Part shown: positions 46,973 to 58,183 of the stretch, one piece after another | How the letters are laid out: the number at the start of each line of letters is the position of its first letter | How positions within the stretch are numbered: position 1 is the stretch's first letter | Assembly: GCA_022385805.1 (NCBI GenBank) | Contig: MU277711.1 | Coordinates: forward strand, 124,001-188,000 | Length of the DNA stretch: 64,000 nucleotides | Direction of reading: 5' to 3' | Source: Pilatotrama ljubarskyi | Taxonomy: Eukaryota > Basidiomycota > Agaricomycetes > Polyporales > Polyporaceae | Notes under the pieces: generated by a model | Told to the model about the DNA's origin: nothing | Databases searched by the model: none | The model's input: the letters and a program-made list of their open reading frames with translations, nothing else | Made by a program: the position numbers and the translations under genes

Positions 46973-48334
46973 ATGCCCGAGAGAGAAGTGAGTAGCGACT
47001 CTCTGTCTGTTGTCCTGTCCCCAGTGCTAACGACATGCACTCTTCTCAAAGGACGACCTCGCCGCAGCGATCTTCGGTCACTCGGACTCGGACCTCTCAT
47101 CAGACGAGGACGGTGAGTGCGCAAGCATACGTGTCATACCCCATATCACGGACAAGTGATCCCACAGACCTTGAGGTCAGCCAGCGCCGGGAATCACCCC
47201 CCGCAGAATCCTCAGGAGACTCAGGCGACGAATATGTGCAAGAGAAGAAGCGCGCCCCGAAGCCCAAGCGGCGCACGAAGAGGCGGGAAGGCGTAGGAGA
47301 TGAGGAGGAGGAGGGGAGGCCAAAGAGAAAGCGCAAGAGGGCATCCAAGCGGGCTCCTCCAGAGGAGGTCGACCTGAGTCAGTATCCGCCCGAAGTCGGT
47401 GCGTAGCTCGCGGGTCGCTCAGGCTGCTTTCAGAGATGCTGAGACGGACCGATGTGTAGCGAAAAAGATGCAGCTCGACATGAAGATCGAGGCTATCCTG
47501 AAGCCGAAGCGCGGCTCGCGGCCGAAACGCAAGCGCAAGGACGACGATGACGTTCTGGACAAGTACGCAGACGAGGAAGTGTCCCGTCTCAGGGAAGCGA
47601 TGCTCGCCGCCGCTGCCGATGACAAACAGGCGAACGAGGAGAAGATGCCAGCGACCTCGAAGCTGCGGTTGCTCCCGCAGGTCATGGAGGTCCTGCGCAA
47701 GTGCGTCTGATCCCCCTCTTCTCACTGCAGGACGGCTCACTAACGGCGCGTCGCCAGGACGTCCCTCGCACAGTCCATCATCGACAACAACCTCCTGGAA
47801 GGCGTCACCAAGTGGCTCGAGCCGCTCCCGGACCGCTCTCTCCCCGCACTCGACATCCAGAAGGAGTTCTTCCCGATCCTCAAGAAGATGGACTTCATCG
47901 ACACGAACGTCCTCAAGGAGTCCCGCCTCGGCCGCGTCGTCCTCTTCTACACCAAGTGCAAGCGCGTCACGCCGGACATCCAGCGCGCCGCCAACGACCT
48001 CGTCGCGATGTGGTCCCGGCCGATCATCAAGCGCTCCGCCTCGTACCGCGACCGCGTCATCCCGACCGCGCCGACCGAAGGCGAGGGCGGCGCGGCGCGC
48101 AGCGGCGAGCGCCTCAACGCGATCCTCGCCCGCGCGAAGGAGAGCGAGAAGAACCGCGTGCGCAAGAACGCGGTCATGATCCCGCAGAGCCAGCTCGGCA
48201 GCTACACCGTTGCGCCGCGCTCGAACGCGGGCCTGTCGCGGAACAACATGGCCGTCGACGTGGACATCCAGCGCCGCAAGCAGAACCAGGAGCGGCTGAA
48301 GAGTCTGACGCGGAAGATGTCCCAGAAGACGTAG
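46973..48334 (+). CDS. IWS1: Transcription elongation factor IWS1/Spn1
   Basis: Conserved RNA polymerase II elongation and histone-chaperone partner of Spt6. Exons 46973-46987, 47052-47112, 47168-47398, 47460-47700 and 47758-48334 give 374 residues. The acidic head DDLAAAIFGHSDSDLSSDED is the Spt6-binding type. A basic Lys/Arg block follows, then KKMQLDMKIEAILKPK, DKYADEEVSRLREAM and the TFIIS N-terminal-like domain, with SLAQSIIDNNLLEGVTKWLE and NVLKESRLGRVVLFYTKCKR. The acceptor for exon 4 was placed at 47459 because nearer AGs run into stops. The first exon has only 15 nt (MPERE). The C-terminal QRRKQNQERLKSLTRKM is typical. Confidence 0.94.
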
Positions 48335-49174
48335 GGAGCTCCCAGAACTGTGTACTGGTCCGCGTTATGTTCGCTGTCTCTCGGAAGTCTCTTGTGTTTC
48401 GTTGCATGTCTACCCTATGTACGCTTGTAATACTACTTTTGCTCGTGGCCGCGGATCGAGGCTCGGTGATATCAGTGATCTACTTGTCCAAGTTGCGACC
48501 TTGCGTGTACTAGCTACCCAGGAGGCGACAGCACCGTACTTGGGCGTCGCAACGACACCTTGGCAATGTCCGATCGCCCAGAGCAGTTCGTAGCACGCGT
48601 ATGCCGAACCTGATGTGGAATCAGACACTTGGCTTTACAAGACGACCATCAATGCGGCGCAACACCTCACAATGAAATTGTCAACGTCTTGTTCCCCGGT
48701 TGGGCCAGTTGGGCCATCTCACTGCTCACTTCTCTCACCATCGCCAACCGTCAACGGATGGATCAAATGCATCTAATATATAAGGATAATGATTGTTTGC
48801 AACCGATGGGGGTGTACACAGCCAGGTAGGTATGTAGAGATCGCCACATAGATCGACTGGGCCCGCTTGCACTGGGGTGTGTGCGCCACACCGCCTACAT
48901 GACCAGGGGCGCGCGCAGTTGGGGTAACGACGCGTGAAGGGTAGAAGGTGATAAAATAACAACAACATCCGCCCGAAGGTGAAGAAGCCAATAACCCGCG
49001 GAAAGCCCGAGACTCTCGAGGGCCTCCGGACGAACAGGGGAAGATCCGGCGCCGTGGAGAGACTAGACTAGTAGTAGCTGCTGTACATGGCGTTTGCTTC
49101 CCATTGAATAAAAGTTGAACACAGCCGAGACCAAGTGGGGTATATTACGCGTTTTGCCCAGCGTAGCAGGTCGT
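48335..49174. other. Intergenic region between convergent genes
   Basis: 840 bases with the 3' regions of IWS1 and the GPI-protein gene. No RNA gene, repeat or extra reading frame could be supported. Confidence 0.45.
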
Positions 49175-50074
49175 TTAGAAGGCGACGGCAGCGATGGCGC
49201 CGATGGTGAGGAGGAGAGCGGACGCGGAGAGCTTGGCCGACGAGGACGCGCCGTTCGAGTTGCCGACGATGCCCGCGTTGGCGGCACCGACCGCGGTGGC
49301 GGCACCGGAGGAGGAAGGCGCAGCGGGGGCGGACGAGAAGCTCGTAGGAGCAGCCGCGGGGTTGATCACGAGGCTGATATAGCGACGTGCTGTCAGCACC
49401 ACTTCATCGCCGCAGTGTTGTTCAACTCACGTAGTGCCCGCCGACGCGAGCGCAGCGACGGAGCTGGAGCTGGCAGTGGACGATGCCGCCGACGAGGAGG
49501 TAGCACCAGGCAAGCAGGAGGTGTCGCTGCCCTTCTTGACCGTGATCTTGGCGATAGATGATGGTCAGGCTACGCTTAGTAAAGTATGATGCGAGGTCTA
49601 CTCACAGCACCGCTCCAGCCCTCCTGATCGTTAGAGTCGAGGACGGAGACCATGACGACGGCGCCCTCCTTGAGGGTGGGCGTGAAGGTAATGTGGTTGA
49701 TGGTGTGGTCACCGAGGTCGGCGCTGCGGTCATTCACAGTCGTCAGCCCGCCGCATACAGGCCGATTGACGCGTGGCGAGCACTCACAGGACCTCGTTGC
49801 ACGGGTCGTCGTTCGGGACGATGATGACGTTGTAGGACTTCGCGCCAGTGTCATCCCAGCTGAGGTGTACGGGCTCGCACTGGCAGGAGCGAGCGAACAA
49901 GATTAGCCTTCTTGCTCGCCAGGGACCAGGGTCCGCGCGCGTGCGAGCAGGACCGGCAGGGAAGTGAACGTAACGTACCTGGGTGATCTCGGGGGTGACG
50001 ACGGTGAAGTCGGCGAGGGCTCCCTGGATGGCGAGCGCGGAGAAGAGAGCGACGGAAACGAGAGTGGAGTACAT
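49175..50074 (-). CDS. Small GPI-anchored wall protein with Kre9/Knh1-like domain
   Basis: Exons 49979-50074, 49788-49879, 49606-49723, 49431-49546 and 49175-49373 give 206 residues. The N-terminus is a signal peptide (LVSVALFSALAIQGALA). A compact beta-type domain follows: FTVVTPEITQCEPVHLSWDD, YNVIIVPNDDPC, HTINHITFTPTLKEG and VVMVSVLDSNDQEGWSGA, the pattern of fungal Kre9/Knh1 N-terminal modules. Two pairs of cysteines are plausible disulfides. A Ser/Thr/Ala-rich spacer leads to a hydrophobic end (KLSASALLLTIGAIAAVAF) preceded by NGASSS, consistent with a GPI omega site. The role in glucan organisation is inferred from the domain family only. Confidence 0.88.
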
Positions 50075-50562
50075 CGTGAGCGACAGGAAGGGAGCGGAGC
50101 AGGGAGCTCAGGCGGGGTGCGCGGTGCGGTATAAGAGGAGGGAGGAGGAGACGCGGGCGGGACGATGAGAGACGAAGAAGAAAAGCAAAAACGGGCAGCG
50201 TCCCCGCGTGGGCCTCGCAACACCGCAACCGCGCGACGCACAAATAACCGCAAACACCCCCCGGCCGCGTCCCTGATCCGGCACCGCGCCGCCCTCCCCC
50301 AAGGACACGGCACACGACGGCCGCGTCCGCCGAACGGCCTCCATTTTGATGCCAAGCGCCAGCGTCGCCGTCCAAACAGGCCCAGGGCCGAGCATAAATA
50401 ATCTCCAAATGGATACATGATCGACGCCACCACGCTCAAAACTATGTAATGTACTCGTCCAGGACAACGCCGCGCCCGCCGCCACCTCCGTCCACCGCTC
50501 ATGGCACGCCCAACGTCGCGCGTCCGACGCGTGCTCGGGCTCTGTACCACCGCCCACATAGA
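50075..50562. other. Spacer upstream of the GPI-protein gene
   Basis: 488 bases holding the GPI-gene promoter and the citrate synthase 3' region. A word gcggtataag (50126-50135) and cataaataat (50393-50402) are the only A/T-rich promoter-like patches. No gene. Confidence 0.4.
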
Positions 50563-53287
50563 TCAGAGCTTGCTCTTCCCCTTGAACGTGGCCAGCATGG
50601 TCCGTTTCGTAATCCTAGGACACCGGTGTCAGCCATGCCACCATGCGCGTTCCGGGCACATCAGCCCTGCGCGCTCACAACCACTCACCCTCCGTGCTCG
50701 ACCCGCGACGGCGTCTGCTTCACGCCCTCGACCGGTGAGCGTTCCTCCACAGGCACGTAGTCGCGCTTCGACGGCCCAACGTAAACCTGCACGCGAATCG
50801 CCGTCAGCACTTCAATACAAACACCGCCTCCGGACGTCACGATGTCCGAAAGCGAGTCTCGCGGAGAAGACGCGTCATGAAAACGTGGACACAGTGGGGA
50901 AAGACGCACCTGTCGCGGACGCCAGATTTTCACGCCGCCCTCCTGGAGAATCATCTGCCGCCAATGTGCGAGCCACCCGACCACGCGGGGCACGGCGAAC
51001 AGCACGGGGAAGAAGTCGAGTGGGAAGCCTGGAAGCAAAAGTTAGGGACAGGCGGCGTCAGAACCGTGTTCGTCAACGGGGGTAATGGCAAAGGCAGGCA
51101 CGGGTAGCGCTGCGTTGAGGAAACATACCCATTGCGCGGTAGATGAGGCCGCTGAATAGGCCACGACGCACGACGGAGGTTGTACATGGTAAGCACGCGT
51201 CTATGTGAGGTCTAGCGACAGCGCTCACCTCCTGTAAAGAGAGTTGTGAGGTCAGCGGCAGACATACCACCGTATAAGCTACGACCGGACGTACCAGAAG
51301 TCCACATTAGGGGCGAGCTTCCGCGAAACGAAGTACTCGTCCTTCATTGCGGCGTCGTGCAGCGCCATGGCCGTTTCCAATAGCGCATCCTTGCCGGTAC
51401 TGACGTCGCATGCTGAGTGACATATGTTCCAGCGAAATATGCATCACTTACACCCTGAATACCTCATCTGCTGTCTTGCGAACGATGAATGAACGCGGAT
51501 CCGACTGGGGGATCCGCCCATGTTAGCGAGGTGCCGACTAGGTATCGCGTCGACGACTTACGGTCTTGTATACCCTGTCCTCCGTAGGTCATCACGATCA
51601 GTAAAATACTCGCGCACGGCGATGCTACGTACCGATGACCGAACCCAGAGAGCGTCTTCTCCTTCTTCTTAACCGCTTGAAGGAACGCTGGGACGTTCTG
51701 CGGGCTGCTCATATGAGAACACGCATAGACGCTGGAAGGAGCTTGACTTACCTCCCGATGGATATGAGCATGCGAATGACAGCCTCATTTGCGCCGCCTT
51801 GAAGTTAGTCAGCACGACTGTCATTCCGCGTAGCGAACCGTCATACCATGCAGAGGTCCGCTACATCGGGACATCAGCTCAGTATGGTGCTCATTCGCCA
51901 TGGTCCAAACTCACTATAATGAAGCACACCCGGCCCTATACATCGCACCGGTCAGCCAAGCTCAGGTCATCTCGCGTCAGATGGAACGTACGCGATCGCA
52001 GAGTACGGGTCGACGAGCGAGCTGCCCGTCTGCAACACGGTCGTGCACGACGCGTTGAGCTCGTGGTCGGCGTGGATGAGGAAGAGCACATCAAGCGCTC
52101 TCTCGAGCACCGGGTTCGGCGTGTAGTTCTCCTCGCCGAGGTGGTCCATTTGGTAGAGGAACCTACGCGCAAGGGTGAAATGGATTGGATGGGGAGGAAT
52201 AAGGGTGAGTAGGGGAGCTAGGACCTACGAGCCGGTGTAGCTGAGCCCGGTCGGCGGTGTTACGAAGTTACGGCCTTGGCGCACGCGGTATGCCATCCTG
52301 GAGAAGTGTCAGCGGCGATGGTTCGAGTGGAACGAGGTGCAGGAAGTTAGCTCACGCTGCTAGAGTCGTTGCCTTTCCAATCAAGCGGTATATCTGCCTG
52401 TCCATTGTGGCGAGCGATGCGGCATCGCCCTTTGTGTACAAACGCTGGCCTGATAGACGACATATCGTCTTGAACGATAGTCATACGGCGGTAGAGTGAT
52501 TAGTCGCTCACCCTGCAGAGAGGGGTTTGCCTCGCTATAGTACGATCCGAGCATCGCGAACGCGCTGGTGAGCATGCTCATCGGGTGCGCGTCGTAACTG
52601 ACATGGACATGTGTTCATGTGGTTAGGAACCTCGGACGCATTGCTGTGAAGCAAGCAAGGAAAGCATGCGTACCGGAAAGACCTGAAGAAGCCCTCCGCG
52701 TCGGAGTGCATGACGGAATGGCGCATGACTTCGCTCTCGAAGAACTTGAACTGGTCCTTAGTTGGGAGCGAGCCATAGATAAGCAGGTAGGCGGTTTCGA
52801 GATGTGACGAGTGCAGTGCGAGTTGTTCAATAGGGTATCCTCTGGGTACCAATAAGTCGTTGGGATGGCCTCCGAGCTACAGGGCCACTCACCTGTAACG
52901 AAGAACTTGCCAGGGCATCAGGTTGGCTTAGGTGAGCTCAGCAAGAAGTATGTACGTACCGCCAGCGTCTCCGTCGATATACGTGATCTCGCTGCGAATC
53001 ACGGCGGTGTTCAGGAAGCCCTTGTCCTGCACTCGGAGTCCTCTCTCGGTCTCGTTCTCCTCCCGCTCTCCAGTCTTCCGGGGGGCGGTCATGGCCTTGA
53101 ACGCGGTGGCTGGTATTGCATTGTCCGCAATACTGTCGGAAACCGACCCCATCATTCACTCAACTGCTCTGCGCAATCTCACCACGTAGACTCACGGAAC
53201 GGTGTAGACTTTGCCCGTGCGGTTGTCCCGTACAGTCAAGCTGTCCTGGGGCGCGTTCTCCTGCGAGGACGTTGTGGGACGGCCCAT
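50563..53287 (-). CDS. Citrate synthase with peroxisomal targeting signal
   Basis: Condenses oxaloacetate and acetyl-CoA. Placed exons: 53196-53287, 52960-53132, 52893-52905, 52674-52841, 52512-52597, 52356-52449, 52229-52297, 51992-52162, 51752-51797, 51633-51707, 51562-51574, one ending at 51295, 51229-51231, then two more and 50563-50614. Signatures: [32 protein letters not shown] (His), [15 protein letters not shown] (His), [19 protein letters not shown] (Asp), [20 protein letters not shown]. The protein ends GKSKL, a consensus PTS1, and starts [14 protein letters not shown] without a mitochondrial presequence. A peroxisomal/glyoxylate role is thus likely. The short conserved stretch normally found between SAIA and GPLHGG could not be placed, so the region 51797-51992 is unresolved. 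Exons of 3, 13 and 13 nt are inferred. Confidence 0.92.
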
Positions 53288-53877
53288 TGCAACCAGCTGG
53301 CTGGTGCACGCGAGGTTGGTGGTGGTATAGAAGAAAGCGATGTGTACTCGGAGCCTGTACCGTCCGAAAGCACTGTGGTGGTATATATGCAATTGGGATG
53401 CTGGGGCTAGCGCACCCCGAGGGCTGCGAAAGCGGTGGACTGGCGCTGGGACGATGACACGCGCTGATCCGGGCTTTTCACATGCCTCGGGACGCGTCCT
53501 GGTCACGAGAGGCGCGTTGCGCGTCAATATAGACGCCCACACAAGTCTCACACCTTCAGACTCCTCATTGATTCCGAGTCCACTCTTCATCGGTAATGTT
53601 AAATGTCTGCGTTCGACGCCTCCTCTGTCCGCTCTCCTGGGCTCAGATTGGTCACCTTCATCCGCCTTTCTGTGAATGATATGCATTCCCGCGAATTCTG
53701 CTGGAGTAACCAAGTGATTTGCATGGCAAAGGAATTGACTTCGACGTGAAATGGGCAATGCCACAATCGGTCACCTCGAATCCCGACCCGGCATCAGTCG
53801 CGCCGTCGACACGACACTTACCAGTAACCCCTCTCGCCGCCCTCTGGCTCCCTTGCCCTTGAACCAGCAAGAAGACG
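53288..53877. promoter_or_regulatory. Divergent promoter region, citrate synthase / reductase
   Basis: 590 bases between opposite starts, containing both promoters. No specific element recognised. Confidence 0.45.
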
Positions 53878-55344
53878 ATGGCTTCCACACAGTACACGAA
53901 GATCACCCTGGCTGAGAGGCCTACCGCCGGCATCACGCCCAGCACCTTCAAGACCGAGGTCGTCCCTTTCAACCTCAAGCCTGGTCCGAAGCAGATCCTC
54001 GTCAAGTCGCTCTACGTGTCCATCGACCCGGCCATGCGCGGATGGCTCAATGATGCGCGGAGCTATTTGCCCCCAGTGCAGATCGGTGAGGTCATGCGCG
54101 CGCTCGTTCTCGGGGAGGTCCTCGAGGCTGGTCCGGGTAGCAAGTTCAAGAAGGGCGATATCGTCAGCGGAGCGTTTGGTACGTCTCGCGTTGCGGTATG
54201 TTCGGGCAAGGCTGACGCTCGAGCGTCGGCTAGGTTGGACGGAATACGGAGTGTTCGACGACAAGCTTGCAGATAAGATCCAGTCAGTCCTTCAAGCCAG
54301 TCACAGTGGCGAGTGCGCCCTGACGCATCTTTGCAGAACACAACCCGGCGTCGACATCCTTGACCACCTCGGACCCCTAGGGACCACAGGTGCGTGCTCA
54401 CGAACATATGTCTGAATGCTGGCTCATCATTACTTCAGGGTTGACCGCATATTTCGTGCGTGCCATCCAGTACGCCATGAGAACCGACACGATCACTGAC
54501 AGAATGCTAGGGTCTCCTCGACGTCGGCCAGGTCAAAGCGGGCGAGACGCTCGTCGTCTCAGGGGCCGCGGGCGCGACGGGCTCGATCGTCTGCCAAATC
54601 GGCAAGAAGAAGGGCGCGAAGGTGTACGCGATCGCGGGCTCCCCGGACAAGTGCGCGTGGCTAGAGAAGGAGCTGGGCGTCGACAAGGCGTTCAATTACA
54701 AGAGCCCGACGTTCTTCGAGGACTTCCGCAAGACCGTCGGCTACGTGGACGTGTACTTTGACAACGTCGGCGGCGATATCCTGAACTTCATGCTGACGAG
54801 GCTGAAGAAGAAGGCGCGTATCGTGTTGTGTGGTGAGCGGCTTCGTCGGACCGAATAGGTTTATAGTTCACGACGTTTACTCTCGCTTTAGGTGCCATCT
54901 CGGACTACAGTAAGAGCGCCGGTTTGTACGAGCACTGTTTACCGAGCTGACAGTGTTTCGCTTAGATAACGCAAAGCCCAAGGGTCTCTCCTCGTACACC
55001 AACCTAATCGCACAAAGCGCCAAGATAGAGGGCTTCATCGTGTTAGACCTCTTCTCAGGTCGCCGACATCGTCCCGCTCACCTCTCGTGATGACAGCTTC
55101 AACTACATCGACCGCTACGCCGAAGCGCGCCGCGAACTCGCATCGTGGCTGCAAGACGGCAGCCTGAAGCGGCGGTATCACATCGTCAAGGGCCTGCAAA
55201 ACGCGCCGGACGCCTTGAACTTGCTGTTTTCAGGCGGGAACACCGGGAAGCTGTGAGTCCATCTTTGCGTGCTTCGGCGCGAGTCTGTATCTCACGCAAT
55301 CGGTCAGGATTGTGCAGGTGGCCGATGAGAAGGCAAGGTTATAA
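53878..55344 (+). CDS. NADP-dependent medium-chain reductase (alkenal double-bond / prostaglandin reductase type)
   Basis: MDR-superfamily enzyme without structural zinc, of the leukotriene B4 dehydrogenase/alkenal reductase group; probably reduces the double bond of reactive enals or related ketones with NADPH. Exons 53878-54178, 54234-54282, 54337-54389, 54439-54455, 54511-54832, 54892-54909, 54966-55041, 55097-55252 and 55308-55344 give 342 residues, the normal length. Motifs: SIDPAMRGWLNDARSY, GLTAYFGLLDVGQVKAGETL, VVSGAAGATGSIVCQIGKKK (dinucleotide-binding loop), DVYFDNVGGDILNFML and YHIVKGLQNAPDALNLLFSG. The C-terminus IVQVADEKARL fits. Two exons are only 17 and 18 nt. Confidence 0.93.
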
Positions 55345-55864
55345 TTTTCTGAGATATAATACGCATGGCCCTCCGGGCAGACCTGGACACGTAAGCAAAC
55401 CACATCATTGAGTTGGAGGGGGGGGGGCGACCCCACGCGCCTTCCATGCGATGTTTTGATCCACCTTTGAGTAATTAGTGAGATGCAAGACCCGTTCAGA
55501 TTCGTGTCCAGGAACCCTATTTCTTGGCATGAGAGATATGTTGACCTATAGTGAGTGGTGTCTCATAATATCGTGGTATGAGGGTGCGTGTCTTGTACGA
55601 AGAGCGTTCGAACCTTGCATAACGGACCCTTGCCTAGACCCGTCCACGCGTGCTCACATGTTCTACCGGACTCACTTCTTCAGCCTGCGAGTGCACTGCG
55701 GTAGACTGCGGCAGCCATTCGCATCCCGTATATTGCAGGCCCATCCGGATCCCCTTTGTTCCCTTCTGACCGCATCTCCTCCTGGCGCAGTCACCCTGCG
55801 CCTCAGTATCGCTGCCTCCTCGCAATCCGTTGTACAGTGATCCCAGCGAGCGTGAACTACAGTC
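55345..55864. other. Intergenic region upstream of F-box pseudogene
   Basis: 520 bases. An 11-base G-run at about 55415-55426 is the only notable feature. No gene. Confidence 0.45.
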
Positions 55865-57907
55865 ATGGAAGGCAATAGTCTGGACACAGCTGACCCCGTC
55901 GAGCTCGCTCGTGCTCTATCCGTATCGGTGCGCAAAGAACAAGAACGTTTCAAATCCGGACAGTCGTAGGTGCCCGCTGATTCGCCTTTACAACCTCTTC
56001 TTACGCGTTTCTGCCTAGGTATCTGGACGCGGACACGGTGGGTGCACTTCAATGTCCCACGCACATACGCAGTCGCTCACGTGTAATTACCAGTTGCGGT
56101 CCATAGACAAGTTCTTGCTTGAAGCCGTTTGTACCGTCCGTGGCCTCCTCAACTCTCCTTGTCCCGTGAACCGTCTTCCTCCTGAGGTGCTCCTGAAAAT
56201 ATTCGCTTCAGTGGCGGGGCCCTGGACCCCGCCCTTGCGTCGGAACTCAATCATAGAATTCCAGTCCAAGCACATGCTCAATGTCGCAGGTCTTTGTCCG
56301 CTCACGGCCGTGTGCCGCTACTGGCGGCATTTGGCACTAGACACCCCGCCGCTATGGTCGACGCGCTCGGAGGTCGTGACCCGCTTCCAGTCGACAACCC
56401 ACTACCGACAGCCGTCACCACTTCCGCCAGCATATACCCTCTATGGACACTGATGCGATCGGGGACCTCTGTACGTCGTCCTCGGGAGGCACACGTCGGC
56501 CGACGAGGCTGTAGAGATGTTCCGGAAAGACGGCGAGCGTGTCCGGGAGCTCATCGTCGATTGGTCGAGCATGAGCTATGGCAGGTCCGAGATGAATGGC
56601 ACACCTTTCACGGAACGCTTCTTGACCGCGTCCCTTCCGGACCTCGAAAGCTGCGTATTGATGGGTGTAGACACTGCGAGCGGCCCTGGACGGGAGCTAC
56701 AAACTCTGTTCGTCGACACTCCGCGTCTGCGCATCCTGGAGCTCTTACACCCTCCTCTGATTCCCAGTAATTCGTATCCAGCACTCACACATCTATCTCT
56801 CCATTGTCCTAACCTGAACAACATGACTTCCAAGCAGCTGCTTGGCCTTCTTTCGCGCAGCCCTCAGCTTCAGGTCCTGAGATTCGGTGACTTACCACGT
56901 ACGGTCGGACGTCCCCCTCCGAGTCCGGTTGGATTGGTGCACATCAGTCTGAGGCATCTCGCGAAGTCCACTTGGAACACCTCCGCCGTCTGGAAATGCT
57001 ACGGGGACATAGGAACTCTCGGAGTTCGGAGATCGAGCGTGACCTCGAGGCGTCCCACGCATTCTGCAGGATGCTGTTCGCCAACCTCACCATCCCCCGA
57101 GCGTGCAAGATTTGGCTAAGGCTTGGCTACATGCATAGGATCGGACAGCTTGCGCCGTCCACTGTGAACCTTGTTGGGCCTATGATCGAGCGACCCGCAC
57201 TCACCCGCTTGGAGATCACTCATGGAGGGGGCACCAAGCTAGATCATCTCCTCAACGACGCAGTCACCTTCACGCTCTCGGCTGAAGACCAGTCCATGAA
57301 AGTGTCGATTATGCTGGGGACCGTCCGTCCAGTTGTCCGCATCGTCCCAGAAAATCCTCAGCAACGTCTGCCCTGGTCCATGGATTCTGATTGGGCCATC
57401 ATACGTAAACTGCGACTCGCGTTTAGCGTCTGTGGCATGGAGCCCGCAACCCAGCACATTCTCTGCGCCGTCCCTCTGCTCGAATCCTTGTTGGTGACGG
57501 CATCTGGGGGCGCGTTGTTCGGAGACGCAGACCTCCGTGGCCTTCTCGACCCCCTCGTGACAGCGACGAATAGCGGACCTCCGGTGTGTCCACTGCTCAA
57601 GTGGCTCTGGGTAGAGTGGCTTTGTAACGCGTTTGACGACGAAGAGGCCCGGGCGATGATAGAGTACGTCCGAGGCGTCACACGCACCCGTGCTCAGCTG
57701 GGCAGCCCGCTCTCTCGTACTCGCGTGGTTATCGTCCGCAGTGACACGGGTCGGAGTCATGGCTCTCTCCAGAGGCACGAGAAGTACGGCTTCGTGGAGT
57801 GCGGCGGGGGCTCAGATAGCGAGCAGACCGACGCAGACACTATACGATGGTACGACTCTGCGACCTTTGAGCGGTTTCGAAGCCAGGAGTGGTCCCGGTC
57901 TATGTGA
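55865..57907 (+). pseudogene. Broken F-box/LRR-like gene, tandem copy
   Basis: Same three-exon layout as the intact neighbour: 55865-55965, 56019-56037, then 56094-57907. The start MEGNSLDTADPVELARALSV parallels the neighbour's, and exon 3 opens with the F-box (CPVNRLPPEVLLKIFASVAG). Two lesions break it. A TGA at 56451-56453 interrupts the frame where the paralogue has a leucine (YTLYGH, stop, then CDRGPLY, against YTFYTHLCRRGPLY). A frameshift between about 56895 and 56950 then moves the reading frame before EASREVHLEHLRRLEML. After that the frame stays open to 57907 and ends RFRSQEWSRSM. The long clean stretches suggest recent decay, but a sequencing error or splicing around the lesions cannot be excluded. 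Confidence 0.85.
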
Positions 57908-58183
57908 TACGGCGGTGTTGTTATCGAATTGGCGAATCGAAAAGTAGCAGAAGAGAATGCTGGATTGTCTACATGTCATGGGTGTACGTACATACATATC
58001 ATGAGAGCGTGATCAAGCGTCTAAGTACTCTTTGCCTAGCTACTATCACTACAGCCTCCAAGGTGCGCAAGCTCCACCTCTGCGACCCGGCGCGTCAAGG
58101 GCTGCTGCATCTCAATACAGACTCGGCCATTCAGGATCGGAGACATACATATTCCCTCATCACTGCAATCATCCTCACAAGTC

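Noticed and set aside
47547..48513. Arg/Ser/Pro-rich plus-strand frames overlapping IWS1 exon 5
   Set aside because: Alternative-frame shadows with biased composition; the IWS1 frame carries the conserved domain.
49851..50559. Arginine-rich minus-strand frames upstream of the GPI-protein start
   Set aside because: No recognisable domain; they overlap the signal-peptide exon in another frame and look like promoter DNA.
55595..55625. tRNA B-box-like gttcgaac near 55602
   Set aside because: The surrounding bases do not complete the B-box consensus (ggttcganncc) and no A-box or cloverleaf could be drawn on either strand.
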